NCBI RefSeq assembly: GCF_003050935.1
Contig: NZ_QAOX01000010.1
Span: 1 to 64,000 of the forward strand
Direction of reading: 5' to 3'
Length of the DNA: 64,000 nucleotides
Source: Luteibacter sp. OK325
GTDB taxonomy: Bacteria > Pseudomonadota > Gammaproteobacteria > Xanthomonadales > Rhodanobacteraceae
In this document: in pieces, positions 27,585 through 36,507 of the stretch
Layout: the number at the start of each line of letters is the position of its first letter
Numbering within the stretch: the stretch's first letter is position 1
Translations under genes and position numbers: made by a program
The notes under the pieces: generated by a model
Database searches by the model: none
The model's input: only the letters and a program-made list of their open reading frames with translations
What the model was told of the DNA's origin: nothing

Positions 27585-28793
27585 ATGCGCTACGCCCTGC
27601 TTTTGTTGATCGCCCTGTGTTTCGTTCCCGTTGCCCAAGCCGGCATCGTCGATGCCCCGGCCGCCAACCTCGAAATCTCGCTGATGACATACGGCCCGGG
27701 CGATATCTACTGGGAGCGCTTCGGTCACGATGCGCTTGAAGTGCGCGACACCGTGAGCGGCGAAGCCATCGCCTTCAATTACGGCGTGTTCGACTTCGAC
27801 CAGAAGGGCTTCATCGTCAATTTCGCCCGCGGCATCATGGCCTACCGCATGGACGCGGAGACCACGCAGTCCGATGTCGAGTTCTATTCGGGCGAGGGCC
27901 GCTACGTGCGCCGCCAGCGCCTCGCGCTGGACGATACGCAGAAAGACAGCCTGCGCCGCTTCGTGATCTGGAACGTGCAGCCGGCCAACGCCGGCTACAA
28001 CTACGATTACTACGCCGACAACTGCACCACGCGCGTTCGCGATGTCTTGGACAACGCCCTGGGTGGTGCACTCCACCGCCAGTGGCGCGAGCAGCCGGGT
28101 GGCATGACCTTCCGCGAGCAGACCGCGCGACTTATGAGCAACCAGGCCTGGCTGATGCTGGGCATGGATCTCGGCCTCGGCCCCTATGCGGACCAGCCAA
28201 TGACGGCGTGGAAGGAGGCCTTCCTGCCGATGGTGCTCGAAGATGAGCTGCGCCACGTGCATGTCGGCGAAGGTGCCGAGGCGCGACCGCTGGTGGCGCA
28301 GGAAGAGACGCTCGCACAGAACAAGCTCGATCCGCCGCCGGAGCAGGCGCCCGATCTGCGCTGGCCGCTGCTTATCGTCGGCCTGTTGTGGGCTATTCCG
28401 CTCGCACTCCCCGCCTTTACCCGGCATCGCGTGGCCCGCGGCATCTTCGTCGCCGCGGGCACGCTTTTCACGGTGTTTGCCGGCGTGGCAGGCCTGTTCA
28501 TGCTCGGCCTGTGGACGCTGACCCTGCATCGTTCCGCCTGGGGCAACTTCAACCTGCTGGCTTTCCAGCCGTTTGCCTTGCTGCTGATTCCGGGCATCTG
28601 GCGCCTGCGTGTTGCCGGCCGGCAGATCGGTCACCTCGCACCGCGGGTGACTGCGCTGTCGTTCGCGGCCTGCGTCATCGGCCTGCTGTTGCACCTGTGG
28701 CCGGAGTTCCCGCAGCGGAACATGCCGTGGTTGCTGCTCGCACTGCCGTGCTGGACCGCGTTGTTCGCCACGTTCTGCCGCCGGCACGACTGA
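27585..28793 (+). CDS. DUF4105 membrane protein, candidate lipoprotein N-acyltransferase (Lnb-like)
   Basis: A 402-residue protein with a signal peptide (LLLLIALCFVPVAQA). A periplasmic DUF4105 domain (about 20-250) carries WERFGHDALEV with a conserved His, and ADNCTTRVRD with a candidate catalytic Cys. Five C-terminal membrane helices follow. DUF4105 has been reported, as I recall it, as the lipoprotein N-acyltransferase Lnb of Bacteroides. The gene follows corC by 46 bases, where E. coli has lnt. That function is therefore a plausible inference, not shown by sequence alone. The ATG at 27585 fits the signal peptide. Confidence 0.78.
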   Translation: MRYALLLLIALCFVPVAQAGIVDAPAANLEISLMTYGPGDIYWERFGHDALEVRDTVSGEAIAFNYGVFDFDQKGFIVNFARGIMAYRMDAETTQSDVEFYSGEGRYVRRQRLALDDTQKDSLRRFVIWNVQPANAGYNYDYYADNCTTRVRDVLDNALGGALHRQWREQPGGMTFREQTARLMSNQAWLMLGMDLGLGPYADQPMTAWKEAFLPMVLEDELRHVHVGEGAEARPLVAQEETLAQNKLDPPPEQAPDLRWPLLIVGLLWAIPLALPAFTRHRVARGIFVAAGTLFTVFAGVAGLFMLGLWTLTLHRSAWGNFNLLAFQPFALLLIPGIWRLRVAGRQIGHLAPRVTALSFAACVIGLLLHLWPEFPQRNMPWLLLALPCWTALFATFCRRHD

Positions 28794-28808
28794 GCTCGCC
28801 AGGCCTCG

Positions 28809-30071
28809 TTATTTGCGAGGGACCAGTTTCTTCAACGCGGTCCACAGCCGGGTGCGCAGCTTTTCGTTGGCCGGCACCGCTGCCGACTTGACCAGTTCGG
28901 CGATGACCGCGTCTCCACTTTCGAAGACGTAGCCCACGTCGCGCAGGTAGCCTGCGCCCCAGGTTTTCAGCTGGTCGATATAGGCTACGCCGGCGTCGAA
29001 CTTCGCTTGCGTGATCAGCTCGCCTTCGAGACTGAACATGCGAAGCAGGTGAGCCTTGTCGCCGCAGAGACCGCTGTTGAGCGTCAGCACCGGAATCACC
29101 GGCACCCGCATGGCGACATTCCGGTACCAGAGGTTGAACTCGTATGGCCGCCGATGCAGGGCGTCGGGACGGTTGCGGTCCGCCCAGTGCGCCTTCGCTT
29201 CATGGAAGAACTGACGCATGTAATAGAAGTCATGTGCCCGCCGGACGAAGGACGCCAGTGCGTCGATGGCCGAGAACACGATCCGGCCGATGGCGCTCGA
29301 GGCACCCGCCGTCACGCCCTCCACCACCAGTTGGGCTCCGCCCTTCAGTGCCGCGTAGACATTCCCGGCCAGCGTGAAGTCCATGGCGCGCTTGATGCCG
29401 TCGATGGTGGTGGTTGGCGTACCGGGAAGGACATTCACCTGCTTGCCACGCGCATGGACCAGATAACGCTGGCAGCCCGTCTCCAGCGCATCTATCACAC
29501 CGGCCGCAGTGGTCAGGCCGCTGAGTAAAAAGGGCTGGGCCTGCGCAGCCGCGGCTTCGGCGATGGTCCGGGTCACCTGTTTCATCAGGCCCGGTCGCGA
29601 AGCCCAGATACCCGCGGCGGCGGCCGCGAGCGGCACTGCGGCACCCGTGCCACCGGCGAGCTGCGCCTGCGTGACGCCGGCGATGAGGGTGGCCATGCGT
29701 GCCAGCTCGGTAGCGAGCTCGTCGCGCAGCGCGCCCTCTTCGGCCGTCACGGCGGTGGCATCAGGGCGCGATGACAAACGCGTGGCATCGACGTCGCGTG
29801 CGGCTTCGTTGGCACGGATGGCACGGTCGAGCGTCTCAGCCAGCCGGGTCGGGTCATTCTTCCCGGGCGGCACGACGGGTTTCACGGGCTTGCTGCCAAG
29901 CAGGTCGAGGACCCCGTCGGTGCTGAAGGTGAAGCGGTCTTCGTCGCAGGCGACGTTGGCGAAGAGATAGACGATACCCAGGCGGGCATGGACCATTTCC
30001 TCGGTCATGAAGGCCGGGACGCCATTGGCCTCGTCGGTGTCCTGCGATGGTTTCTGAGGGGTCAAAGTCAC
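28809..30071 (-). CDS. Conserved hypothetical protein, unknown function
   Basis: A 420-residue protein I do not recognise. The start is a GTG at 30071 with AAGGAG six bases upstream, which overrides a longer reading of the frame. Residues 1-120 are polar and acidic. Residues about 140-260 are Ala-rich and partly hydrophobic (AAVPLAAAAAGIWASRPG), so weak membrane association or a packed helical bundle is possible. The C-terminal third has aromatic, basic segments (FYYMRQFFHEAKAHW, EFNLWYRNVAMR). It is convergent with the DUF4105 gene and divergent from corA. Confidence 0.7.
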   Translation of the reverse strand: MTLTPQKPSQDTDEANGVPAFMTEEMVHARLGIVYLFANVACDEDRFTFSTDGVLDLLGSKPVKPVVPPGKNDPTRLAETLDRAIRANEAARDVDATRLSSRPDATAVTAEEGALRDELATELARMATLIAGVTQAQLAGGTGAAVPLAAAAAGIWASRPGLMKQVTRTIAEAAAAQAQPFLLSGLTTAAGVIDALETGCQRYLVHARGKQVNVLPGTPTTTIDGIKRAMDFTLAGNVYAALKGGAQLVVEGVTAGASSAIGRIVFSAIDALASFVRRAHDFYYMRQFFHEAKAHWADRNRPDALHRRPYEFNLWYRNVAMRVPVIPVLTLNSGLCGDKAHLLRMFSLEGELITQAKFDAGVAYIDQLKTWGAGYLRDVGYVFESGDAVIAELVKSAAVPANEKLRTRLWTALKKLVPRK

Positions 30072-30288
30072 GATACGCTCCTTGTGATCATGGAATTTCC
30101 TGGTGCGAAGCCGCCAGGGAGAATCGCAAGATCCAGCGATCCAGCCGCGTCGCCTCCGCCCCACCACCCTAGGGAACTGGCTCGGCAAGCGAAATCCGGC
30201 CGCGACTGAACACCCATCCGGCGCCGCCCGATCTGCCTTTGAGACTTTTCTGAATCCGCGATTGCCCCGTCACACAGGGGGCGGCATC

Positions 30289-31323
30289 ATGCCCGCCATG
30301 GCATCTGTCTCGATTCTTCCCGAACCCGTCGCTCCGCCCGCTTCCAACGGCGGCATGGTCGTCAACTGCGTCGCTTACCGCACCGATGGTCGCCGCATCG
30401 GCGACATCACCATCGACGCGATCAGCGACGTGCTCAAGGAACCGGACACCTTCGTCTGGGTCGGTTTGCACGAGCCGGACGAACCGCTGCTGCTGAAGTT
30501 GCAGGAAGAGTTCAACCTGCACGATCTCGCCATCGAGGACGCGCAGCTCGCGCACCAGCGCACCAAGATCGAAACCTACGGCGACTCCCTCTTCATCGTG
30601 GCGCAGACCGCCCAGCTCGTTGGCGGCAACATCGCCTTCGGTGAAACGCAGATCTTCGTCGGCCAGCGCTACTTCGTCACCGTGCGCCACGGCGCGTCGC
30701 TGTCGTACGCGCCGGCGCGCCGCACCTGCGAGCAAACGCCCGAGCTGCTCGCCATGGGGCCGAGTTACGCCCTCTACTCCGTGCTCGACTTCATCGTCGA
30801 CAACTTCCTGCCGATCGTCCGCGACTTCCGGCAGGAGCTGCACGAACTCGAGAACGACATCTTTGCCGAGACGTACAACCGGATGACCATCAAGCGCCTC
30901 TATGACATGCAGCGCGAGCTGATGACGTTGCGCCTGGCCGTCGTACCGCTGCAGGACATCGTGGCGCAGCTGACGCGGCTGCATCCGCACCTGATTCACG
31001 ATGAGCTGCGGGCGTATTTCCGCGATATTTACGATCACGTCTTCCGCGTGAACGAGTCGATTTCCGCGATGCGGGAAATGCTTGGGGCGGCGATCAGTGT
31101 GAACCTGGCGCTCGTGACCTTCGGACAGAACGAAGTGATGAAGAAGCTTGCCGGTTGGGCGGCTATGTTGGCTGCGCCTACCTTGATCACGAGCTGGTAC
31201 GGCATGAACTTCGCGCACATGCCCGAGCTGCAACAACCCTGGGCCTACCCCGCCATCACCTGCCTGGTCGCCTGCGTAGTAGGCATCATCTTCATAGCCC
31301 TAAAACGCAACAAGTGGTTCTAG
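30289..31323 (+). CDS. corA: Magnesium and cobalt transport protein CorA
   Basis: A 344-residue homopentameric divalent-cation channel with a large N-terminal cytosolic domain and two C-terminal helices. The first helix ends in the signature YGMNF; the second is AITCLVACVVGIIFIAL, followed by the basic tail KRNKWF. ATG codons at 30289 and 30298 are both possible. I use the first, behind a G-rich Shine-Dalgarno-like tract. Length is normal. Confidence 0.95.
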   Translation: MPAMASVSILPEPVAPPASNGGMVVNCVAYRTDGRRIGDITIDAISDVLKEPDTFVWVGLHEPDEPLLLKLQEEFNLHDLAIEDAQLAHQRTKIETYGDSLFIVAQTAQLVGGNIAFGETQIFVGQRYFVTVRHGASLSYAPARRTCEQTPELLAMGPSYALYSVLDFIVDNFLPIVRDFRQELHELENDIFAETYNRMTIKRLYDMQRELMTLRLAVVPLQDIVAQLTRLHPHLIHDELRAYFRDIYDHVFRVNESISAMREMLGAAISVNLALVTFGQNEVMKKLAGWAAMLAAPTLITSWYGMNFAHMPELQQPWAYPAITCLVACVVGIIFIALKRNKWF

Positions 31324-31337
31324 CCAAAGCGCGCTTT

Positions 31338-31360
31338 TGTAGGAGCCGATTCATCGGCGA
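31338..31360 (+). repeat. Single A-type REP element
   Basis: One GCCGATTCATCGGC unit preceded by TGTAGGA lies 15 bases after the corA stop. Confidence 0.9.
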
Positions 31361-31389
31361 AAGGGTGCTAGCCACAAGGAACCTACCGC

Positions 31390-32121
31390 ATGAACTCACT
31401 AACCGCCGAACACTACCTACTAGAAGTAAAACTCCGCCGCGACCGCACCCCCTCCTTCGACACCTACCCCTTCTCCCTCCCCGCCGTAAAAGAACTCGGC
31501 ACGCTAAAGCTCCACCCCAAAGTCACCTTCATCGTCGGCGAGAACGGCAGCGGGAAGTCGACGTTGCTGGAGGCGATTGCTACGAGCTGGGGCTTCAATC
31601 CTGAGGGTGGAACGAAGAACTTCAACTTTGGAACGCGGCGATCGCACTCGGAGTTGCATGCGTTTCTTACGCTGGGGAAGAGCGTGAAGCGGGCGAAGGA
31701 TGGGTTTTTCCTTCGGGCTGAGAGCTTCTTTAACGTGGCGACCGAGATAGAAAACCTCGGCGTCGGCGACTCCTACGGCGGGCGATCGCTTCACGAGCAG
31801 TCCCACGGGGAAGCTTTTTTTGCCGTCATCACAAAGCGGTTCGGTGGAAACGGCCTTTATATTCTCGACGAGCCGGAGGCGGCACTCTCGCCCTCGCGAC
31901 AGCTGGCCATGCTAGTGCGCATGCATGAGCTCGTGGACATGAACTCTCAGTTCATCATCGCCACGCACTCGCCGATCTTGATGGCTTATCCGGATGCGGA
32001 TATTTATCAGATTGATGAGACGGGGTTCTCCAGGACGGCTTATGAGCAGACGGAGCATTTCTTGGTGACGAAGGCTTTCTTGGGAAATCCGAATAGGGAA
32101 TTGGCGTTGTTGCTCGAGTGA
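31390..32121 (+). CDS. AAA family ATPase (COG3910-like predicted ATPase)
   Basis: A 243-residue soluble ABC/RecF-type ATPase with Walker A GENGSGKST, a Q-loop-like region, Walker B GLYILDEPEAALS and the H-loop FIIATHSPIL. No membrane partner is adjacent, so it is probably one of the stand-alone ATPases of unknown role, a group that includes phage-defence-related members. The first 45 codons use mostly C-ending synonyms and the rest mostly G-ending ones, an abrupt change inside one gene. Confidence 0.85.
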   Translation: MNSLTAEHYLLEVKLRRDRTPSFDTYPFSLPAVKELGTLKLHPKVTFIVGENGSGKSTLLEAIATSWGFNPEGGTKNFNFGTRRSHSELHAFLTLGKSVKRAKDGFFLRAESFFNVATEIENLGVGDSYGGRSLHEQSHGEAFFAVITKRFGGNGLYILDEPEAALSPSRQLAMLVRMHELVDMNSQFIIATHSPILMAYPDADIYQIDETGFSRTAYEQTEHFLVTKAFLGNPNRELALLLE

Positions 32122-32227
32122 GTCGGCATCCACATCGTCATTGCCCCTCGTAGAACTGCTGAACTTACCGTCAAAGAGCAGATAAAGCCTCGATTTCAGC
32201 CCGTTCAAGTTCTCAATGCTCGCCAGA

Positions 32228-32587
32228 CTAGGCGCGAATCTGCCGCACCGTCCCGTCTTCGTTGTAATCGATGAAGCCTGGCTGGCGCTTCCCCTGCACC
32301 ATGCTTCCGTCGCACTCCGGCGTACCATCGTCCCACCAGCGCCGATATCGCCCTGCGTAAACACCCTCGACCATGGTCGCATCCAGCGTCATGTAACCGT
32401 CCCGGTTCCACTCGCGAACGGCGCCGTTTGCTATGCCAAGTTTGAACGTCGCTTCCCCGAATAACTGGCCGTTATCAAACCACATCCTGTGCAGACCACC
32501 CATCTCCGCGCCAACGGTGCTCCACTCGGCGCGGAGCACCCCGTTCGGGTGATAGATTTTATGCAACTGCCGTTCTTCTGATGTCAT
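32228..32587 (-). CDS. MORN-type/YwqK-like repeat protein
   Basis: A 119-residue protein made of short beta-hairpin repeats of the MORN or YwqK kind (HKIYHPNGVLRAEWS, HRMWFDNGQLFGEA, YRRWWDDGTPECDG, GFIDYNEDGTVRQ). Such proteins are labelled toxin-antitoxin or YwqK-antitoxin-like, but no toxin gene is beside it. I use the ATG at 32587 because GAGGTG lies six bases upstream. Confidence 0.75.
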   Translation of the reverse strand: MTSEERQLHKIYHPNGVLRAEWSTVGAEMGGLHRMWFDNGQLFGEATFKLGIANGAVREWNRDGYMTLDATMVEGVYAGRYRRWWDDGTPECDGSMVQGKRQPGFIDYNEDGTVRQIRA

Positions 32588-32754
32588 GTTCACCTCATGT
32601 CGCCCATGCTCCAAGGTTCCGGCGCTCTCAGCGAGGCCGCGTGAACGTGTTCTGCCGTGTCCTTGGTGATCATGGGCGCTGCGCCTTTCTGCCAGTAGCC
32701 ACAGCTATCCATCCTTCAAAGGTGTGCGGGTTAGCCAACATCGTCGCCAGCTGC

Positions 32755-33684
32755 TCATCGATCGCCAACGGCAGCCTGCGCCCCCGGCCCCGATTCGTCG
32801 AGCTCCGAGAGCGTCAGGACCGCGAAGGATGCCTCAAGGCTTCCTGACGGAGAGAACGCGATCTTAAGCACCTTCTTCTCTGCTACAGCCGACACACTGG
32901 CTTCATATACTCTAAGCCTGTCGTCGGCGTTAGAGATGTCGAGAGTGAAGTCGTTGATGCCTGAAATCTCGATCACACAAGGGACGAGGCCAACGTATTC
33001 CGGTAGCCCGAGGGAGTTGGCATTTATGTCTTCAATTCTTATTTCGACACGCCTCTGCATCGGCTGCCAAACCAGCGATTCAATCACGCAATCGTGAAGG
33101 CCCCCTTTCCGGTCAAAGTACGCGACCAGATCGTCATCTTCCGTCAACTCCACACCCAGCTGTGCCCATTCGCGGACTTCGCTATCGGGGTCTGAAAGGA
33201 GCTTGTCGAGCGTCTCGACGACTTCCGGCAGAGGACCCAGGCGACCCAGCGAAACGGCAGCCATGGCTCGAACGTCAGCCTCAGGATCGTTAGCTGACTC
33301 AAGAAGAACCTGCATGCTCTCCTCAGCGTGCAGATGCCCCAGGCTCGCGACGGCCGTCGCACGAACTTCGAATGAGGGGTCGTGGACGGCCAGTTCCGCA
33401 AGTTTTGGTATGGATTCCGAACGAAACGGATACGTGGGCGTTCCGAATTGGCCGAGCGTAAACGCCGCAATTTCACGAACGAAATCGCGCAGATCGTCGC
33501 ACCGTAGAAGAGCGTGATCGAACGCCTTCTTCTCCCCTCGCACCTGCAACTCGCGAGCCACAGCCATTCTCACGATGGTGTCCTCATCGTCGAGCATGAG
33601 CAGCAAAGCGTCAGACGGGTATGACCGGATAGCTTCAAACACCAGCAGCCTAACCGTTGAGTTGGGTACTTCATCATCAATCAT
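32755..33684 (-). CDS. HEAT-repeat domain protein
   Basis: A 309-residue protein. Residues about 10-190 are alpha-helical HEAT repeats (SYPSDALLLMLDDEDTIVRM, DPSFEVRATAVASLGHLH, DPEADVRAMAAVSLGRLG, DPDSEVREWAQLGVEL). The C-terminal 120 residues form an unrecognised beta-rich domain. It probably mediates protein contacts. The ATG at 33684 has GAGAGG just upstream. It is part of an accessory strip of small unrelated genes. Confidence 0.78.
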   Translation of the reverse strand: MIDDEVPNSTVRLLVFEAIRSYPSDALLLMLDDEDTIVRMAVARELQVRGEKKAFDHALLRCDDLRDFVREIAAFTLGQFGTPTYPFRSESIPKLAELAVHDPSFEVRATAVASLGHLHAEESMQVLLESANDPEADVRAMAAVSLGRLGPLPEVVETLDKLLSDPDSEVREWAQLGVELTEDDDLVAYFDRKGGLHDCVIESLVWQPMQRRVEIRIEDINANSLGLPEYVGLVPCVIEISGINDFTLDISNADDRLRVYEASVSAVAEKKVLKIAFSPSGSLEASFAVLTLSELDESGPGAQAAVGDR

Positions 33685-33797
33685 CTGGCCCTCTCTCATC
33701 GTACCAAGGCAACTCTCGATTCATCATGGCGGCACGGGAACCGAGCGGCCAGACACGTGGCACCTCGGCGAGGTGCCGCCTACACGAGTGAAGTCGT

Positions 33798-34391
33798 TCA
33801 AGCACAGCTGTCCATCCCGTCGAACCCCCGGGGATTCGCCAACCAGCCCTCGACACCCTGCGCATTCTTGACCTGCACCCACCAAACAAACGTCGGTCGC
33901 GACTCGACCTTCAAGAAGCCCGTAAACGACACGTTCCCGAAAGCGTCCTCCGGCATGTCGATCTCATCGTCGTAAAATTTGCCGTGGTACCAGAAGCGGT
34001 CATAGGCCTCGCCCATGGGGTACAGGGTGAGCAAGGCGTCGCCTGGCTTTAGCGACAGCTCGGGTGCCGTACCGCCATCGCGATAACCCAGTGTTACGGC
34101 CTTGATGACCCTGGTCACGCCGGGCTTGCTCGTAATGACGATGCCGCGCCGCGCGCGGACCGTGTCACCCGGCTTCACCGCGAAGACGATCTTCGCGCCG
34201 GGAATGGTGGACGCCACCGCAGCCGCGGCGCTGGTGGCCCGCCATGGTCCATATTGACAGCACTCAAAGGTGCACGCGTTCTGAGCGACGTAAGGCATCG
34301 GGGGCGAGTCATGCGCACTTGCGTGAGGCTCCCGAGAAGGGCCCGCGGACGGCGACGACATGGCCAACAGCGTATGAAGCAGGACAATCAT
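33798..34391 (-). CDS. Putative exported protein with SH3-like region, function unknown
   Basis: A 197-residue protein with a short hydrophobic N-terminus (MIVLLHTLLAMSS) that may be a signal peptide or anchor. After it come a small Cys cluster (NACTFECCQYGPW) and a beta-rich part with KPGDTVRARRG and VQVKNAQGVEGWLANP, reminiscent of bacterial SH3 domains. I cannot name the family. A GGCACCTC/GAGGTGCC hairpin lies downstream at about 33757-33780. Confidence 0.65.
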   Translation of the reverse strand: MIVLLHTLLAMSSPSAGPSREPHASAHDSPPMPYVAQNACTFECCQYGPWRATSAAAAVASTIPGAKIVFAVKPGDTVRARRGIVITSKPGVTRVIKAVTLGYRDGGTAPELSLKPGDALLTLYPMGEAYDRFWYHGKFYDDEIDMPEDAFGNVSFTGFLKVESRPTFVWWVQVKNAQGVEGWLANPRGFDGMDSCA

Positions 34392-34455
34392 TTCCCTTGA
34401 TCCCCCGAAGGCGGCAATCCGCCGCGAGACATCGTCGCCGCAAGCTCAGCCCCCG

Positions 34456-34749
34456 TCAACCGAGGGCCCCCTCCTCGGTGCGGGCCTCCTTCCAGCAAAG
34501 GCGCGCGTGTGCCTCGGTCGTGCACTTCACCGCCACATGAGTCAGCGCGCCGATGGCTTCGAGGCCCAGCGCCATTCGGCGGCAATCCACCGAATCAGCT
34601 TCGTGAATCAGGTCTGCCAGTAGTCTGGTGAGACCACGGGCATACTGCAACCACTCGGTGGCATCGTTCAAAAGCTCGTGCGCCGAGGTTTCAGGATCGA
34701 TGGGATAGCTGGCGTGGCGATCCACCGGTCGATCGGTCGATACGGACAT
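34456..34749 (-). CDS. Small hypothetical protein (DUF6124/DUF3077-like)
   Basis: A 97-residue mostly helical protein (SAHELLNDATEWLQYARGL, RRMALGLEAIGALTHVAVK). The pattern recalls the small Pseudomonas/xanthomonad families DUF3077 and DUF6124 of unknown role, a weak match by eye. The ATG at 34749 has AAGGAG six bases upstream, which fixes the start. Confidence 0.6.
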   Translation of the reverse strand: MSVSTDRPVDRHASYPIDPETSAHELLNDATEWLQYARGLTRLLADLIHEADSVDCRRMALGLEAIGALTHVAVKCTTEAHARLCWKEARTEEGALG

Positions 34750-35388
34750 CGCATTCTCCTTATGTGAGCAGCGCCACTCGTCCAGTTGCGGCATGCCATG
34801 CAAGCACGGCATGCCGCGGATCATCCGGACTCGCGGGTTCATCGGCGGCCCGTGACCGGGCCCCAGGTGGTCTGCTTTGATGAAGTGTATTGCGGCGTCA
34901 GCTCCCTTCTCTCAGGTCACACGGCGACGCGCCGCGTTGCTCGGCCGAGAAAAAACTCAGGATTGCGGCTGACGCCGCGGTTCCTCAACCGTGTCTGCGG
35001 TGTAGGCAGACGGCCCGGTAACCGATGGGGGTGTCGCCGAGGGGATCCGGCGGGCGAACGGGTGCCGTATGATCGGGGGTAGCCAAGATCAGCTCCTACG
35101 TAGTTGGTTTGGTCAGCGGACCAGGGGTGTCTTCAGCACTCCTGGTCCGCGCTTTTCACCGCATTGAGCGATGGTTGCCTGCGAGGCGTTTGGAGCGACG
35201 ACGCAGGCAACAAGGTGACCGTAGCAAATCAACTTGCGGTTGTCTGTAGGGGATCTTTCGTGCATGGCATGGCGGGTTGGTTTGTCACCTAGGGCAGTGA
35301 ACGTGAAGCGTTGCTCCCTTCACCGTTCGGCCAGTTCTCGGGGATAACCCAGAGCTTCGTCGTCGAAGGATTCGGCCACCGGAATCCC
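34750..35388. other. Gene-poor stretch with a strong hairpin
   Basis: No open frame here looks like a gene. A perfect hairpin at 35116-35150 (GCGGACCAGG / CCTGGTCCGC, 15-base loop) followed by GCTTTTC could be a rho-independent terminator or the 3' end of a small RNA on the plus strand. No matching promoter could be assigned. The rest appears to be decayed or non-coding sequence. Confidence 0.5.
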
Positions 35389-35712
35389 CTATCCGAATGC
35401 TGATAGTTCGATTTTTACCGAGACTTCCTCGCCTCTGGCAAGCGCCGCAAGTGCTTTCGAAAAAGCTTCCACTTGCACGTAGTCGATCAGGAAGTTACTT
35501 CTGCCCCGTGCCGCGTTCCATGCTTATGACCCCTGTGCGCTCCTGCCCCGACACGCAGTTCGACTGGACTTCTGTCGCCTGCGGAAAATCTGAGCGACAT
35601 GAGCTTTTCGCGCAGAACCTCCGGATGACTTGGATCGAGATAGCCGACATCTACCTCTCTCGACACCAGCCTCTCGCGGAGATTCGTTGCAACTTGACGT
35701 CGGATTTTTCCC
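35389..35712 (-). pseudogene. Frameshifted remnant of a small protein gene
   Basis: Two open segments in different minus-strand frames read like one broken protein. 35712-35487 encodes REVDVGYLDPSHPEVLREKL and neighbours. 35523-35389 encodes FLIDYVQVEAFSKALAALAR and ends KIELSAFG-stop. Neither has a good start codon and the frames overlap by 37 bases. The acidic, amphipathic C-terminus recalls immunity proteins of polymorphic toxins. It lies beside the RHS tip, but the family cannot be named. Confidence 0.5.
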
Positions 35713-35972
35713 CAGACACCTTAAAACGAGAGCAGGGCCGCCATTGCCGTCACGATCATTGGAGATCTAGGGGACTCCGGTCGACCATGCCGGCCCTCGA
35801 CACTTAATTTGGCAGATCGGGAAGAAATAAGGGACATGCCGATTGAAACATGTCTCATATCCTTCCGCCCACGCCTAGAGGTCATCACGTGAGGCAATCC
35901 CGTCGGGAATCTCGCGTAGTCCCTCCGGACCAGCCGACCAAGGGAAAGTACCAAACCCAAGGACTCCATTCT

Positions 35973-36497
35973 CTACCGTGGATCTTTGGCACAGCCCTTG
36001 GAAGGGAGCGGAAGCCGATCAATCGTGACGAGTCGGTTGCCCCGCCATCCTTTAATGGGTATCCCACGCTTCGTAACTTCGTCATCCAGAAGCGCAATCA
36101 ACTCGTCCGCGCCATCGATGCTTGGCATGATCATGATGAAGGAAAATGGCCATAGGCGCTTGTACGCCTGAAAGGAGCAAGCGGGGACCTTGCCGGTAGG
36201 TGAATCAATGACACCGCACCGAACAGCGACAATCTTCTCCCAACGCAAAGTCCGCCCTCGTATTCCGAAGAACGATCTGGCGATTCCGATGTCGTTCACC
36301 ACGACGTCGCGGAACACAAGGATCGCAAAGAGGATCATGAAGGCGGCTACGGCGACCACGCTACCGATGTATATGCCATCGCCCGGGCGGTACCGCACGA
36401 TCGCCAGGCGAAGGACATATCCGACAGCCGTGGCGAAGATGGTCGAGAGGATAAGGCCCAGACCCTGCTTGTTACCGTACCGAAATGTCCGTTTCAT
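35973..36497 (-). CDS. Small membrane protein, putative immunity protein of the RHS tip
   Basis: A 174-residue protein with two N-terminal membrane helices (LGLILSTIFATAVGYVL, YIGSVVAVAAFMILFAILVF) followed by a PH-like soluble domain (LRWEKIVAVRCGVIDSP). It starts 11 bases after the stop of the RHS tip on the same strand. That is the usual place for the immunity gene of a contact-dependent toxin, and a membrane location would suit a membrane-acting toxin. The role is inferred from position only. Confidence 0.6.
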   Translation of the reverse strand: MKRTFRYGNKQGLGLILSTIFATAVGYVLRLAIVRYRPGDGIYIGSVVAVAAFMILFAILVFRDVVVNDIGIARSFFGIRGRTLRWEKIVAVRCGVIDSPTGKVPACSFQAYKRLWPFSFIMIMPSIDGADELIALLDDEVTKRGIPIKGWRGNRLVTIDRLPLPSKGCAKDPR

Positions 36498-36507
36498 AAG
36501 ATGTTTG

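Noticed and set aside
34786-35292. Two short plus-strand frames in the gene-poor stretch
   Set aside because: Neither has a ribosome-binding site, a domain or normal codon use; one runs through the hairpin at 35116-35150.
35397-35807. A 136-codon plus-strand frame
   Set aside because: The minus-strand frames of the same stretch read more like protein, so this is treated as the shadow of a broken gene.
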